Shown here piece by piece: positions 1-9,096 of a stretch of 53,099 nt of DNA (its first letter is position 1; each line of letters begins with the position of its first letter). The stretch spans positions 1 through 53,099 of the forward strand of contig JAPLSW010000030.1 of assembly GCA_026398435.1 (NCBI GenBank), given 5' to 3'. A program made the position numbers and the translations under genes. Below the pieces are notes generated by a model, which saw only the letters and a program-made list of their open reading frames with translations, had not been told where the DNA came from and searched no databases. This DNA is from Chlamydiota bacterium (GTDB lineage: Bacteria; Chlamydiota; Chlamydiia; Chlamydiales; Rhabdochlamydiaceae).

Positions 1-1304
1 GAAATGCGATCCATCTTCTGTTGAACCTCTTGAATAACGGACGAACCAATCGGTTCTTTAGAAAATTTAATTTCACAAACATAGAGCGTATTGAACTTGG
101 TTTGTACCAAATAATCTACCTGACATCCCGGCTGCGCTTTTGTTGCGCGCTGAAAGTAGGGGCTATCATAAATCACCTCATTTGGGTCCACACCTAAAAG
201 CGCGTACATCCGATGAAAATGATTCAACACCAAATTCTCAAATTGCAAACCCATGATCGTGGTCCAGGCGGGAAGCTTCACAATGCGATTTTTTTCAATT
301 TGATCGCGATGAGGCTCGATGTATTTAAGATAAAAGCGCAAGTAATTATCTCTAAGACGAAATTTACATAAACTAGACTCTTTACCACTTTTAATATTCC
401 ATGTGCGATCCCGAACAACATATCCCGTCTCCACGAGGTCCTCGAGATAGTCGCTTACGACTCCTCCCTTTTCCAAATTGATCCCAGAGCATATTTCTTC
501 AAGCGTCGCACTCCCATCCACAAGTCGCTCTACAATCTGTTTATAGCGCAATGATCGCTTAGAAAATAGATCAGAAAAAATCCGATCAAATTCTTCAACT
601 AACAATCCCCCTTTGCGAAAGGCTAAGTTATAGATATTGTCTTCTGCCGACACGTCTGGATCGATTTCTTCCAGATATCTAGGAACCCCTCCCATTACAG
701 AAAGGATCTTAAATTTATCAAAAGAGGAGACCTGAGACGCTTTTTTTCTCCAAAACAGATTACAAACAGCTAAGGGAAGCTCATCCAATGTCAACTCGAG
801 CGAAACGCGTCCCATGAACCCTGTACTATTTAAGATGTTTTTATCTATCCAAATAGATAACGATCCACTGAGAATTAAAAGGAATTTAGGGTTATTTTTA
901 AAATGCAAATCCCATGCAGATTTCAATTTACCAAGAAACGTATCGTCCAAGGAACCCATCCAATTAATTTCATCGAATACCACTAACACTTGGCCCGATT
1001 GAGTGACTTGAGATAAGTTCCAGAAAATATCTCCCCAGTCATCCGTTTTTAATCCGCGGAGGGGCAAGAGGCGCTCCAGTTGCTGAACAAAATATTCCCG
1101 CTGCGTCGCAGCTGTCGTCTTCTCCGTCGGAGGAAGACCTGTAAAAATGAACGTTTTTAGTCCCTTACCAAATTCCTGAATCAGCCTACTCTTTCCAATA
1201 CGCCTGCGTCCCTTAATGACAACCAGACTCGATGTCATTTTTTTAAGCAAAGCCTTAAGTCGATCCAGCTCTTCCCCTCTCCCATAAAACGGTGCTCCAT
1301 CCAT
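1..1304 (-). CDS. AAA ATPase with C-terminal DUF234 nuclease-like domain (partial, runs off left edge)
   Basis: The minus-strand frame is open from an ATG at 1304 to the window edge, about 434 codons without a stop. The product begins MDGAPFYGRGEEL and has a Walker A of the GRRRIGKS type at residues 32-39. A Walker B-like VLVVFDEINWM follows near residue 105. The middle part reads like a winged-helix segment. The C-terminal part carries a D-then-EIK arrangement (QVDYL ... VCEIKFS), as in PD-(D/E)XK-like DUF234 domains. This is the archaeal-type ATPase family also common in Bacteroidetes and environmental chlamydiae. Cellular function is not established; such proteins are often mobile or toxin-like. 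The C-terminus lies outside the window. Confidence 0.82.
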   Translation of the reverse strand, partial: MDGAPFYGRGEELDRLKALLKKMTSSLVVIKGRRRIGKSRLIQEFGKGLKTFIFTGLPPTEKTTAATQREYFVQQLERLLPLRGLKTDDWGDIFWNLSQVTQSGQVLVVFDEINWMGSLDDTFLGKLKSAWDLHFKNNPKFLLILSGSLSIWIDKNILNSTGFMGRVSLELTLDELPLAVCNLFWRKKASQVSSFDKFKILSVMGGVPRYLEEIDPDVSAEDNIYNLAFRKGGLLVEEFDRIFSDLFSKRSLRYKQIVERLVDGSATLEEICSGINLEKGGVVSDYLEDLVETGYVVRDRTWNIKSGKESSLCKFRLRDNYLRFYLKYIEPHRDQIEKNRIVKLPAWTTIMGLQFENLVLNHFHRMYALLGVDPNEVIYDSPYFQRATKAQPGCQVDYLVQTKFNTLYVCEIKFSKEPIGSSVIQEVQQKMDRI

Positions 1305-1368
1305 AGCAAATCCCCCTCTCTTATTTCTTCTATACTCCCATGGAAGACATCATGGAATCAAGAAAAAT

Positions 1369-1438
1369 CATTTTCATGATGAGGGTTTGACGACTGAAAA
1401 CTCATCACGGAAACGTTCTTTCTCATTTTCATGATGAG
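1369..1438. repeat. Two direct copies of a 15-nt partly palindromic repeat
   Basis: The sequence cattttcatgatgag occurs at 1369-1383 and again at 1424-1438, 55 bases apart. Each copy contains the inverted element TCAT-TTTC-ATGA, and the second extends to CTCAT ... ATGAG. The pair lies 65 to 134 bases upstream of the AAA ATPase start at 1304, where an operator for that gene could sit. The operator role is inference. Confidence 0.4.
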
Positions 1439-1656
1439 AGAAGATAGTAAACAACTGGAATACAACCACATAGAACAATCGCGAGAAGCCGTAGGACAAA
1501 AATTCCTGTCCCATCCTTTTGAAAGCATCTGACTTCCTTCCCTCCATCGCTCTCCCGTGGAAGTTGAATCGATACAGAGTAAGTTTATTTGGCGATCCCT
1601 TTTAATAGGATTGGCTTCCGATTCCTCTCATTTTTCCAAGCCTCTAAATGTCAATC

Positions 1657-1687
1657 GATTAATATTTCCATGTTGGAAATATTAATC
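1657..1687. repeat. Perfect 31-nt inverted repeat (14-bp arms, 3-nt loop)
   Basis: The left arm at 1657-1670 and the right arm at 1674-1687 are exactly complementary, separated by TGT. The arms are AT-rich with a TTTCCA/TGGAAA core. There is no T-run on either side, so it is not a standard intrinsic terminator. It may be an operator dyad or a remnant of a mobile element end. Confidence 0.55.
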
Positions 1688-1820
1688 AAAATTCATGTGT
1701 TCATGTCGAAAAAATAAAGCAAAAATATATTTGGATGGCTTTTTTATCTTTTTAGGAATTCCAAAGAATCGGCGGGAGGGTTAGGTGAAAAAGAGGCCTT
1801 GAGTTCTAATCTTACGGCTC

Positions 1821-1858
1821 AAAAAAAAGGAGATATGCAAATTAATGCATATCTCCTT
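1821..1858 (-). terminator. Intrinsic terminator for the Rpn gene
   Basis: A perfect 13-bp stem (1827-1839 pairing with 1846-1858, six-base loop) is followed on the minus strand by a run of eight T (complement of 1821-1828). It lies 175 bases past the end of the Rpn-family gene and points the same way. The stem is AT-rich at its foot, but its geometry fits a Rho-independent terminator. Confidence 0.6.
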
Positions 1859-2032
1859 AAAAGAGCATATTCAAGTTAAAAACCTAATACACTCTTGCGG
1901 TTTGGCGCTCTGCCCATTATCTACTATGAGGGCCAAATCGTCAATGATTTCGTAGCTCCTGGTGCACCTAAAAATTGCACTCGACGAATAAAGCTGTTAA
2001 ATCGTTATTTTAACTAGAAAATGCAAAAAAGA

Positions 2033-2979
2033 TTAAGTTTTTTTAATTCGCTTTTTAGATTTCACAGGCCTCGTGGATTTTGAAGAGTTTCTCTTTAGTG
2101 AAGCTTGTATTTTTTTAACTTCTTCTAGACCTAAGCCAGTAACTTTTACAACTACTGTTAAAGGAAGTTTCTCTTGAAGCATTTTTTCGGCTACCACTAT
2201 TTCTTTCTTTCTTTCCCCTATCGCTATACCTTTCTCTATACCTTTCTCTATACCATCATCAAATTTCTTCTCTAAAGAAGATAAGTAATCATTTTTTTCC
2301 TTCTCAGATTGTTCATAGCTTTGTAACTCTTTAGGACTCCAATGAAAGCGATCGAGTTCCTTATAGGCTTTTTTGATGATGACATCTTTACCTATGATCT
2401 TATCTAACTCTTCAGGAGATGTTTCTCTTGCATGCTTAAAAAAGTAGCACCATTTCTCCTGGAGGGTAGAGAGCTGCTCAACCTTTTTATTAAATTTAGG
2501 AAGCTCTATGAATGTAAAGGAGAAATCTTGTAGATCGTGTTCGTGCGATTCTCTGTCCAAAATAATATGATCCGACTTATACTTTTTTTTATCAGGAAAC
2601 ATGATAAAATCTGCAATAGCTATAAAAATGACCTCTTTGAGATCAGGGTATTTATCTCCAATGTTACTTGTTGTGAATATGCTTTAGCCGCATAAAACTG
2701 CGCTCTTTTTTCAAAACCCTTGGTACTGGCAACCTGCATCTCTACAATATAACTACCCCCTTTCTCATCTTTGCACAAAATATCTACGATGCTTGTTTTC
2801 TGAGAGGCAATCTCTGGATCTTGTTCAGTCTTTAAAAACTCAACTTCTACGATAGGTTGCTTAGCTTTAAAAACAAGAATGTCATTGAGAAAATGAATCA
2901 AAATGTCTTTATTTTTTTCTGTCCCAAAAATTTTCTTAAAAGCTACGTCGTTTGTTGGGTCTAGAAATTTTGTGAACAT
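2033..2979 (-). pseudogene. Rpn-family PD-(D/E)XK nuclease/transposase-like gene, frameshifted
   Basis: The first 119 codons (2979-2620) start MFTKFLDPTNDVAFKKIFG and contain IVDILC and the YIVEMQV stretch that carry the PD-(D/E)XK-type D and E-x-Q residues. This is the hallmark of the Rpn/transposase_31-like family common in obligate intracellular bacteria. The frame then ends in unrelated residues. In another frame the expected continuation (GDKYPDLKEVIFIAIADFIMFPD) begins at the same place and runs to 2033, ending in a Lys-rich tail after a GIEKGIEKG repeat. Adding one A to the GTAACATT motif near 2661-2668 restores one reading frame of about 315 residues, the family's usual length. Either the gene died recently or the base is a sequence error. 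Confidence 0.85.
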
Positions 2980-3367
2980 AGAAAGGTTTCCTTAAAAAAT
3001 ATCCATAATTATATCAGCAGACCTGGTAAAGTAGCAATATTTTTTTAATAATTGGTCTATCTAAAAGATAATAGGAGTAATAACCCATTGTAAAGATAAT
3101 TCTATAACATACCTCTATCTACGGCTCTCATAGGATTCTGTTGATGAGGTCGGGGCCGGATTAGAGTTGCTTAAGAAACTCAAGTACAAACTTTTGCCCG
3201 AGTTTACAAGTCGAGTACAATTTTTAGTTGCACCCATAGCTCTCAAGGCTAATATACCAACTCCACTACATGGGGACGCATTCGGAGGGGCCCAAAGCCC
3301 TGCCTTCCTGTTTTAAAATGCTCATAAAAGGAACGACAAGAAGTCCTTTAAATGATAGAACGTAGGA
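2980..3367. other. Intergenic region upstream of the P-type ATPase; possible gene remnant
   Basis: This 388-base region holds the divergent starts of the Rpn gene and the P-type ATPase. From 3134 to 3316 the plus strand has a 60-codon open frame, preceded directly by a TAG and without an ATG. It would read D-S-V-D-E-V-G-A-G-L and end in ...SPAFLF. I do not recognise it; it could be the tail of a lost gene or chance. I cannot recognise a Mg-responsive leader in it. Confidence 0.35.
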
Positions 3368-5911
3368 ATGGAAAAATTCCCTTTTTGGCATCAGCCGATA
3401 GATCAAGTATATGCTCACCTGCAGAGTCAAAAAGAAGGACTGACAGGTCAAGAAGCGCAGCAACGGCTCAAACAATACGGTCCTAATTCCCTAAAACCTC
3501 CTAAACGCGGCAAGGGAATACTTCTTTTTTTCGCCCAATTTAAAAGCCCTATAATCCTTCTCCTTATCGGAGCGGCCCTCCTTTCCGCATTGCTTGGAGG
3601 ACATACAGACTCAGCCATTATTTTAACTATTGTGCTGCTCAGCGGGCTCCTTGGGTTTTTTCAAGAAAGAGGAGCTTTAACCACTCTTGAAAAATTGATG
3701 CAAATAGTAGAAAACAAGGCCACCGTATTAAGGGATAATATAGAAGTACAAGTTCCTTTCGATCAAATCGTACCTGGAGACCTCATCCATTTACAGGCAG
3801 GTGATTTAATTCCTGCAGATTGCCTCTTACTTGAAGCCCATCATCTTTTTATAGATGAAGCCAGCTTAACGGGAGAAAGCTTTCCCAGTGAAAAAATGCC
3901 AGGCAGACTCTCTTTAGATACTCCCAAGGGACAGCAAACGAATCTGCTTTTTTTGGGGACCATGGTAGCTAGCGGCTTTGCTAAAGTGCTTGTGATCGCT
4001 ACAGGGCGCAATACAGAGTATAGCGCCATTTTGGAACATTTACGTTTCCGCCCTCCAGAAACGGCATTTGAGACCGGTGTGCGCAAATTCGGCAATTTCT
4101 TGCTTGAAGTTACCTTGATTCTTGTCATCACCATTTTTGCTGTTAATGCTTATCTGCATAAACCTATCATCGATTCCTTTTTATTTTCCGTGGCTTTAGC
4201 CGTTGGATTAACGCCACAGCTTCTGCCTGCCATTATTACTGTGAATTTATCTCATGGCGCGCGAAGGATGGCTAAAAAAAAGGTGATTATCAAGAGACTC
4301 CCTTCCATCGAAAATTTCGGACAAATGAATATTCTTTGTGTAGATAAAACAGGGACCATCACTTCTGGCAATCTACAGTTTGATAAAGCCGTAGGCATCG
4401 ATGGCAGTCTAAGCGATAAAACTGAGCTCTATGGGTTTCTTAATGCACATTTTCAAGCGGGCTATGCCAATCCCATGGACACGGCTATTCTTCAAGAAGG
4501 GAGTTTCGATGTCACTTCGTGGAACAAAATCGATGAAATCCCCTATGATTTTTCTAGAAAACGACTGAGCATTTGTTGCGAAAGGGAAGGAAAGCAGATC
4601 TTCATTACCAAAGGGGCGGCGGTTCAAGTGCTCGCAACATGCAAGCGCATAGAACTTCCCGATGGAAGTATCAAGCCTTATAGTCAATTCCAGCCCCAAG
4701 TGGAAAAGTATTTTGAAGAGCAAAGTAAGCGCGGCCAGCGAATACTTGCTCTTTCCTATGAAGAGGGAAATCAAGAGAAAGATCCTATCTTTCTCGGATT
4801 TCTTCATTTTAATGATCCGATCAAACCCCATGTTGGTGAGGTGATTAAAAGACTCGAGAAAAAAGGGGTTCATTTAAAAATCATCACGGGAGATCATCAA
4901 AACAATGCCGCCTATATAGCAAGCGTTCTGGATCTGCCTCATACTTCTTTAATCACAGGTTCAGAGCTCAATCAAATCAGTGACAGCGCCCTTCTGCATA
5001 TTGTGAAAGTAAAAAACATCTTTGCGGAGATCCAACCTAACCAAAAAGAACGAATCGTCTTAGCTCTCCGAAAGGGAGGAAATATAGTCGGCTTTTTAGG
5101 AGATGGAGTCAATGACGTATCCGCTTTACATAGCGCTGATGTAGGAATTGCTGTGGACACAGGTGCTGACTGTGTAAAAGCTGCCGCTGATATTGTTCTT
5201 TTGGAAAAAGATCTCTCTGTGCTTGAAGAAGGCATTGTCGAGGGACGCAGCACCTTTGTGAACACATTAAAATATGTCTACATGGCAACGAGCTCCAATT
5301 TCGGCAATATGTTCAGCATGGCAAGCATTTCCCTTTTCTTATCATTTCTCCCTCTTCTTCCGAAACAAGTCCTTCTGTCAAATTTTTTAAGCGATCTACC
5401 AGAAATGGCGCTCGCCACCGACTACGTAGATCCAGAAAGGGTAGAATCCCCCGTAAAATGGGATTTGCAGCGTATCAAGCGATTTATGCTGGTATTTGGC
5501 ATTCTCAATTCACTAGCTGATTTCTTTACCTTTTTTGTCCTTTTGGTTTGGTTAAAAGCAGATGTATCGCTTTTTCGTTCTGGCTGGTTTATAGAAAATG
5601 TCATATCGGCAGCTCTTGTGATCTTCGCCATCCGTACTAAACGTTATATGTTCAGATCCAAACCGGGCAAACTGCTTACCGCTATGATAGGCATGGTCAT
5701 CATCGGCACAATGCTTCTTCCTTTCACCTCTTTTGGCACTTGGTTCGAATTAGAGACTCCTCCCCCGATTTTTTATGGAGCACTGCTTGGAATCGTTACG
5801 GTCTATATTTTTTCAGTAGAAGTTGCTAAGCGCTTTTTCTTCCATTACCAAGGTACAAAACACTTTTTTTCCAAGCATACACCTTTGCTTATTCCTACAG
5901 AAAAAAGGTAA
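3368..5911 (+). CDS. mgtA: Magnesium-translocating P-type ATPase (type IIIB)
   Basis: An 847-residue inner-membrane ion pump. An N-terminal cation-ATPase segment (LTGQEAQQRLKQYGPN) is followed by a first membrane pair near residues 52-95. The actuator domain has TGES at 168-171. A second membrane pair lies near 240-300. The phosphorylation motif DKTGT starts at D326, and the hinge motif GDGVND is at 578-583. Six further membrane segments fill the C-terminus. The motifs and the whole architecture match MgtA/MgtB-type ATPases, which import Mg2+ at the expense of ATP. It stands alone, with an unrelated SET gene about 100 bases downstream. Substrate specificity is inferred from family resemblance; a Ca2+-type pump is less likely. 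Confidence 0.88.
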   Translation: MEKFPFWHQPIDQVYAHLQSQKEGLTGQEAQQRLKQYGPNSLKPPKRGKGILLFFAQFKSPIILLLIGAALLSALLGGHTDSAIILTIVLLSGLLGFFQERGALTTLEKLMQIVENKATVLRDNIEVQVPFDQIVPGDLIHLQAGDLIPADCLLLEAHHLFIDEASLTGESFPSEKMPGRLSLDTPKGQQTNLLFLGTMVASGFAKVLVIATGRNTEYSAILEHLRFRPPETAFETGVRKFGNFLLEVTLILVITIFAVNAYLHKPIIDSFLFSVALAVGLTPQLLPAIITVNLSHGARRMAKKKVIIKRLPSIENFGQMNILCVDKTGTITSGNLQFDKAVGIDGSLSDKTELYGFLNAHFQAGYANPMDTAILQEGSFDVTSWNKIDEIPYDFSRKRLSICCEREGKQIFITKGAAVQVLATCKRIELPDGSIKPYSQFQPQVEKYFEEQSKRGQRILALSYEEGNQEKDPIFLGFLHFNDPIKPHVGEVIKRLEKKGVHLKIITGDHQNNAAYIASVLDLPHTSLITGSELNQISDSALLHIVKVKNIFAEIQPNQKERIVLALRKGGNIVGFLGDGVNDVSALHSADVGIAVDTGADCVKAAADIVLLEKDLSVLEEGIVEGRSTFVNTLKYVYMATSSNFGNMFSMASISLFLSFLPLLPKQVLLSNFLSDLPEMALATDYVDPERVESPVKWDLQRIKRFMLVFGILNSLADFFTFFVLLVWLKADVSLFRSGWFIENVISAALVIFAIRTKRYMFRSKPGKLLTAMIGMVIIGTMLLPFTSFGTWFELETPPPIFYGALLGIVTVYIFSVEVAKRFFFHYQGTKHFFSKHTPLLIPTEKR

Positions 5912-6007
5912 AATACTAAAAAAATTCCGGACGAGAAAGAGACCTATTAGCATTGACTTTGCAGTTCTCTCTACTTGTGAACCAAGCACTCTTGATTCTG
6001 TATTTAT

Positions 6008-6601
6008 TTGAGATCAAACAAAAGATATTGCTATAAGGCAAATAAAGGAAGATTTTATTTGGAAATTTGGCCCTCTAACTTTATTTATACAAAACACTCT
6101 TTTTCTTCTGAGTTACATCCAGAGCTGCTTCACGCTTTGCTGGCAACGGATAAATACGAAGTATGTCCATTAATCGAAGAAGGGAGTGTACATCCTTCCC
6201 TTTTCATCAAGATTCTTCCTGAGACCCATCTATTAGCGGGGCAAAGAGGCCTTTTTACCAGCGAAAAAATCGTAAAGGATGCGCTTCTTGGTGAATACGT
6301 AGGAGATACTCGTCTGCTAGATGTAGCTTTTACTCCTCCTAGCAATATCTCCGATTATTGCTGGGTAGTCAAAATGGATCAATTTTATCTTATAATTGAG
6401 CCTCTGTTATATGCAAATGAACTAGCCTTTGTTAATGACTACCGCAATATCAAAGAAGCTCCTAATGTAGATGGAAAACTCATAAATCATCGAGGGCGGC
6501 CTCATTTTTGTTATGTGGCCATTAGAGACATCGAGGTTGGCGAAGAGGTGCTCGTCGACTACGGATTAGGGTATTGGAAAGCACGCTCATCGAGGGACTA
6601 G
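6008..6601 (+). CDS. SET-domain protein (putative lysine methyltransferase)
   Basis: A 197-residue protein. Its C-terminal two thirds look like a SET domain: the entry motif RGLFTSEKIVKDALLGEYVGD, then FVNDYRN where eukaryotic SET domains have an NHS motif, then GEEVLVDYG near the end, corresponding to the GEELxxDY motif. SET proteins transfer methyl groups from S-adenosylmethionine to lysines; bacterial versions include secreted effectors acting on host chromatin and enzymes for the cell's own proteins. I see no signal peptide and no pre- or post-SET zinc clusters. The start is a TTG with a poor ribosome site, because an in-frame stop lies at 5993 and no ATG is available near it; the true N-terminus is uncertain. 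Confidence 0.72.
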   Translation: MRSNKRYCYKANKGRFYLEIWPSNFIYTKHSFSSELHPELLHALLATDKYEVCPLIEEGSVHPSLFIKILPETHLLAGQRGLFTSEKIVKDALLGEYVGDTRLLDVAFTPPSNISDYCWVVKMDQFYLIIEPLLYANELAFVNDYRNIKEAPNVDGKLINHRGRPHFCYVAIRDIEVGEEVLVDYGLGYWKARSSRD

Positions 6602-6829
6602 GCTCTACTTTAGTTGAGAATTTAAGAGTGCACAGTAAAAAATGCATTCAACAGGTAGGCTCTAAAAAAAATAAAATTTCTAAGTCTCGATCATAAGAAT
6701 AGATTTAGTCATTTCTCTAGAGAACCTAACGCAAAATTCAAAACAGATTATTAGAAATTTCGGATGGTATCACGCAGATCTTCTCGATTAAATTGAAATG
6801 AAAATTATTATATTTAATCTCAACTATTT

Positions 6830-8671
6830 TTATTCGACTGTCACAGATTTGGCTAAATTGCGCGGCTGATCGATCTCAGCCCCGAGATCAAGAGCTACAT
6901 AGTAGGCAAACAGTTGCGTAGCAACTGTAAGAGGAATGCAAGCTAGCTCATCAGATGTCTTAGGAATCCAAAATACATCATCTGCCACGGGCATGATTTC
7001 TTTTTCAAATTCCTTCCATCCGAAAACAAGAATGGGAGCTCCTCTGGCTTTACTCTCCATAAGGTTGCTCATGATTTTCGACTGCAGAGCATCATTTGCA
7101 CAAAAAACTAGAGCGGGCACTTTGGGAGTAAGAAGAGCGATCGGCCCATGCTTCATTTCTCCTGCTGGATACCCTTGCGCGTTGATATAGGCAATCTCTT
7201 TGATCTTTAACGCTGCTTCTAGTGCGGTTGGAAAAAGAATCCCTCTTCCTAAAAAGAAAAAACTTTCAAACTTCGAGTACTTTTTAGCCAGGGCCTGGAT
7301 TTCAGAGGCCCTATTTAATATTTCAATGATCTGATCTGGCAGCTCATATAGGCGACGATAGAAAAGACGTCCTTCTTCAGGGGACATTCCCCTCTGCCGG
7401 GCTAAAAGAAGAGTCAGCAAATATAGGATCGTAACCTGGGAGGTAAAGGTCTTGGTAGAGGCCACAGCCACTTCTGATCCTGCGTGCAAAAGAATCGTCG
7501 CATCAGCCTCCCGGCTGATTGTAGAATGGGGCACATTACAGAGGGCGATAACTTTTGCATTCTTTCCTTTAACATGGCGCACGGCCGCGATCGTATCGGC
7601 TGTCTCTCCCGATTGGCTCAGCGCTAGGACAAGGGTATTGTCTTTAACAATCGGATATTTATAACGATATTCTGAGGCGATCTCTACTCTGGTTTCAATG
7701 TGAGCTGCCGATTCAAAAAGATACGCTGCGATGCACGCTGCATGATACGAGGTTCCACAGGCGACAATAATGATACTCTGTATTTTTTTCAGTTCTTCAG
7801 GATCAAATGAAAACTCTTCAAAATAGGCCGTCTGATTTTTTTCATCAAAGCGATCTTTCATCGCTTGCTTTACAGTCAGGACCTGCTCAAAAATCTCTTT
7901 GAGCATGAAATGAGGGTACTGTCCTTTTGATATGGCTGTTTGACTCAGCGTCTGGGTTATCCCATGCTTTTTACTTGGATTGCCTTCTCTGCTAAAAAAA
8001 AGAGGGGCTGTGTCTTTATGTAAAATAGCAAGCTCACCGTCTGTAAGATAATATACTTCCAGCTCTCTTCCTGACAGGGCATTGGGATCTGAAGCCACAA
8101 ACACTTCTTTTGTAGTGGGAGAAAAACCAATAACCAAAGGACTTTTTTCGGCGACTACGATCATCTGGTCCGGATGATCCTTATGAATTACGGCAATAGC
8201 GAAAGAGCCTTCTAATGCCTTTACGGTCTTTAAGACAGCCTGAAAAAAATCCCCCTCATAACACTCTGCAATCAGCTGAGCGATGACTTCAGTATCTGTT
8301 TCTGAAGAAAAGATAGTCTGGGACTCTTGGATTAATCGATCGCGCAACGCCGCATAATTTTCTATCACCCCATTATGTACGACCGCCACTGTCTTATGCT
8401 GGTCTAGATGGGGATGGGCATTTTCTTTACTTGGTTTGCCGTGCGTTGCCCATCTTGTATGAGCAATGGCAGCTGAGAAGCTGTGGTCCTGTCCTGATAG
8501 CGCTTTTTCAAGAGCAGTAATTTTACCCAGCTCTTTACCTACAAAGATCTTATGATTTTCCACCCCAGCAATGCCTGAGGAGTCATAGCCACGATATTCC
8601 AGTTTTTTGAGTCCCTCTAGACATAAAGCCGTAGCATTGCCTTTACCTATATATCCAAAAATACCGCACAT
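6830..8671 (-). CDS. glmS: Glutamine-fructose-6-phosphate aminotransferase (isomerizing)
   Basis: A 613-residue cytosolic enzyme that makes glucosamine-6-phosphate from fructose-6-phosphate and glutamine, the entry step to UDP-GlcNAc. The N-terminal glutaminase begins MCGIFGYIG, so Cys2 is exposed as nucleophile after Met removal. HTRWATHG and HNGVIENY follow. Two SIS domains come next (SQSGETADT near residue 350, and a second from about 460), and the protein ends LAKSVTVE, the conserved isomerase tail. Length and motifs are standard. The upstream gap is only 81 bases, shared with a divergent HPt gene, so a glmS ribozyme cannot be accommodated there. It supplies the precursor for the UDP-HexNAc enzymes encoded next to it. 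Confidence 0.97.
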   Translation of the reverse strand: MCGIFGYIGKGNATALCLEGLKKLEYRGYDSSGIAGVENHKIFVGKELGKITALEKALSGQDHSFSAAIAHTRWATHGKPSKENAHPHLDQHKTVAVVHNGVIENYAALRDRLIQESQTIFSSETDTEVIAQLIAECYEGDFFQAVLKTVKALEGSFAIAVIHKDHPDQMIVVAEKSPLVIGFSPTTKEVFVASDPNALSGRELEVYYLTDGELAILHKDTAPLFFSREGNPSKKHGITQTLSQTAISKGQYPHFMLKEIFEQVLTVKQAMKDRFDEKNQTAYFEEFSFDPEELKKIQSIIIVACGTSYHAACIAAYLFESAAHIETRVEIASEYRYKYPIVKDNTLVLALSQSGETADTIAAVRHVKGKNAKVIALCNVPHSTISREADATILLHAGSEVAVASTKTFTSQVTILYLLTLLLARQRGMSPEEGRLFYRRLYELPDQIIEILNRASEIQALAKKYSKFESFFFLGRGILFPTALEAALKIKEIAYINAQGYPAGEMKHGPIALLTPKVPALVFCANDALQSKIMSNLMESKARGAPILVFGWKEFEKEIMPVADDVFWIPKTSDELACIPLTVATQLFAYYVALDLGAEIDQPRNLAKSVTVE

Positions 8672-8752
8672 AAATTACCCTGTTATTATTTTTTTACTTT
8701 AAAGATAATAAAGAAACTGTCAATAAGAATATAAGACCATGAGGAAAATAGA

Positions 8753-9082
8753 ATGAATGCGCCTGCTAATAACAATATAAGAAAAATACAAAATGATTAT
8801 AAACTAACTATTCCTCAAAAAATAGAAGACCTAGGGAAGTTATTTAACGCCGCCAAAAAAGATCCAAATGCTGAGAACTTAAGCGCCCTGCGTTTCTTTG
8901 TGCATAAGCTCGCTGGCAACTCCGGAACCTATGGATACCCTGAGGTCAGCGTGGTGTGTAAAGAGTTTGAGCTAGAAATCGTTGAAATACTGAAAAGTCC
9001 GTCCTCCTTGCAGTGGAAGAGTCAGTGGGACGGAAATCTCGATAAAGTAAAAAAGGGTTTCTACCCTACTGAAAAGACGTAA
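8753..9082 (+). CDS. Stand-alone HPt (histidine phosphotransfer) protein
   Basis: A 109-residue, all-helical cytosolic protein. The centre reads FFVHKLAGNSGTYGY, matching the HPt signature H-K-L-x-G-x-S with phosphoacceptor H51. Such proteins relay phosphate between receiver domains and hybrid kinases. From Y16 onward it aligns without gaps to the N-terminal part of the receiver protein encoded at 11413-12153, sharing the H, YGY, Cys and ELE positions. The pair therefore probably derives from one HPt domain. A good ribosome site (AGGAAA) precedes the ATG. It is followed after 14 bases by a UDP-sugar dehydrogenase, suggesting one transcript. Confidence 0.8.
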   Translation: MNAPANNNIRKIQNDYKLTIPQKIEDLGKLFNAAKKDPNAENLSALRFFVHKLAGNSGTYGYPEVSVVCKEFELEIVEILKSPSSLQWKSQWDGNLDKVKKGFYPTEKT

Positions 9083-9096
9083 ACTTAAGGATATGT

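Larger units (their letters stand above)
1305..2032. other. Gene-poor intergenic stretch with palindromes and short repeats
   Basis: About 730 bases between the start of the AAA ATPase and the end of the Rpn pseudogene. I see no convincing coding frame. It contains two copies of a 15-nt repeat (1369-1383, 1424-1438), a perfect 31-nt hairpin (1657-1687) and a terminator-like hairpin (1821-1858), all listed separately. The rest is AT-rich sequence without recognised content. Confidence 0.6.

Noticed and set aside
3266..5631. Several antisense open frames inside mgtA
   Set aside because: They are shadows of a clear P-type ATPase frame with all motifs; their products lack any recognisable features.
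8672..8752. A glmS ribozyme or riboswitch upstream of glmS
   Set aside because: The gap is only 81 bases, shared with a divergent gene, too short for the ribozyme core, and no matching pairing was seen.
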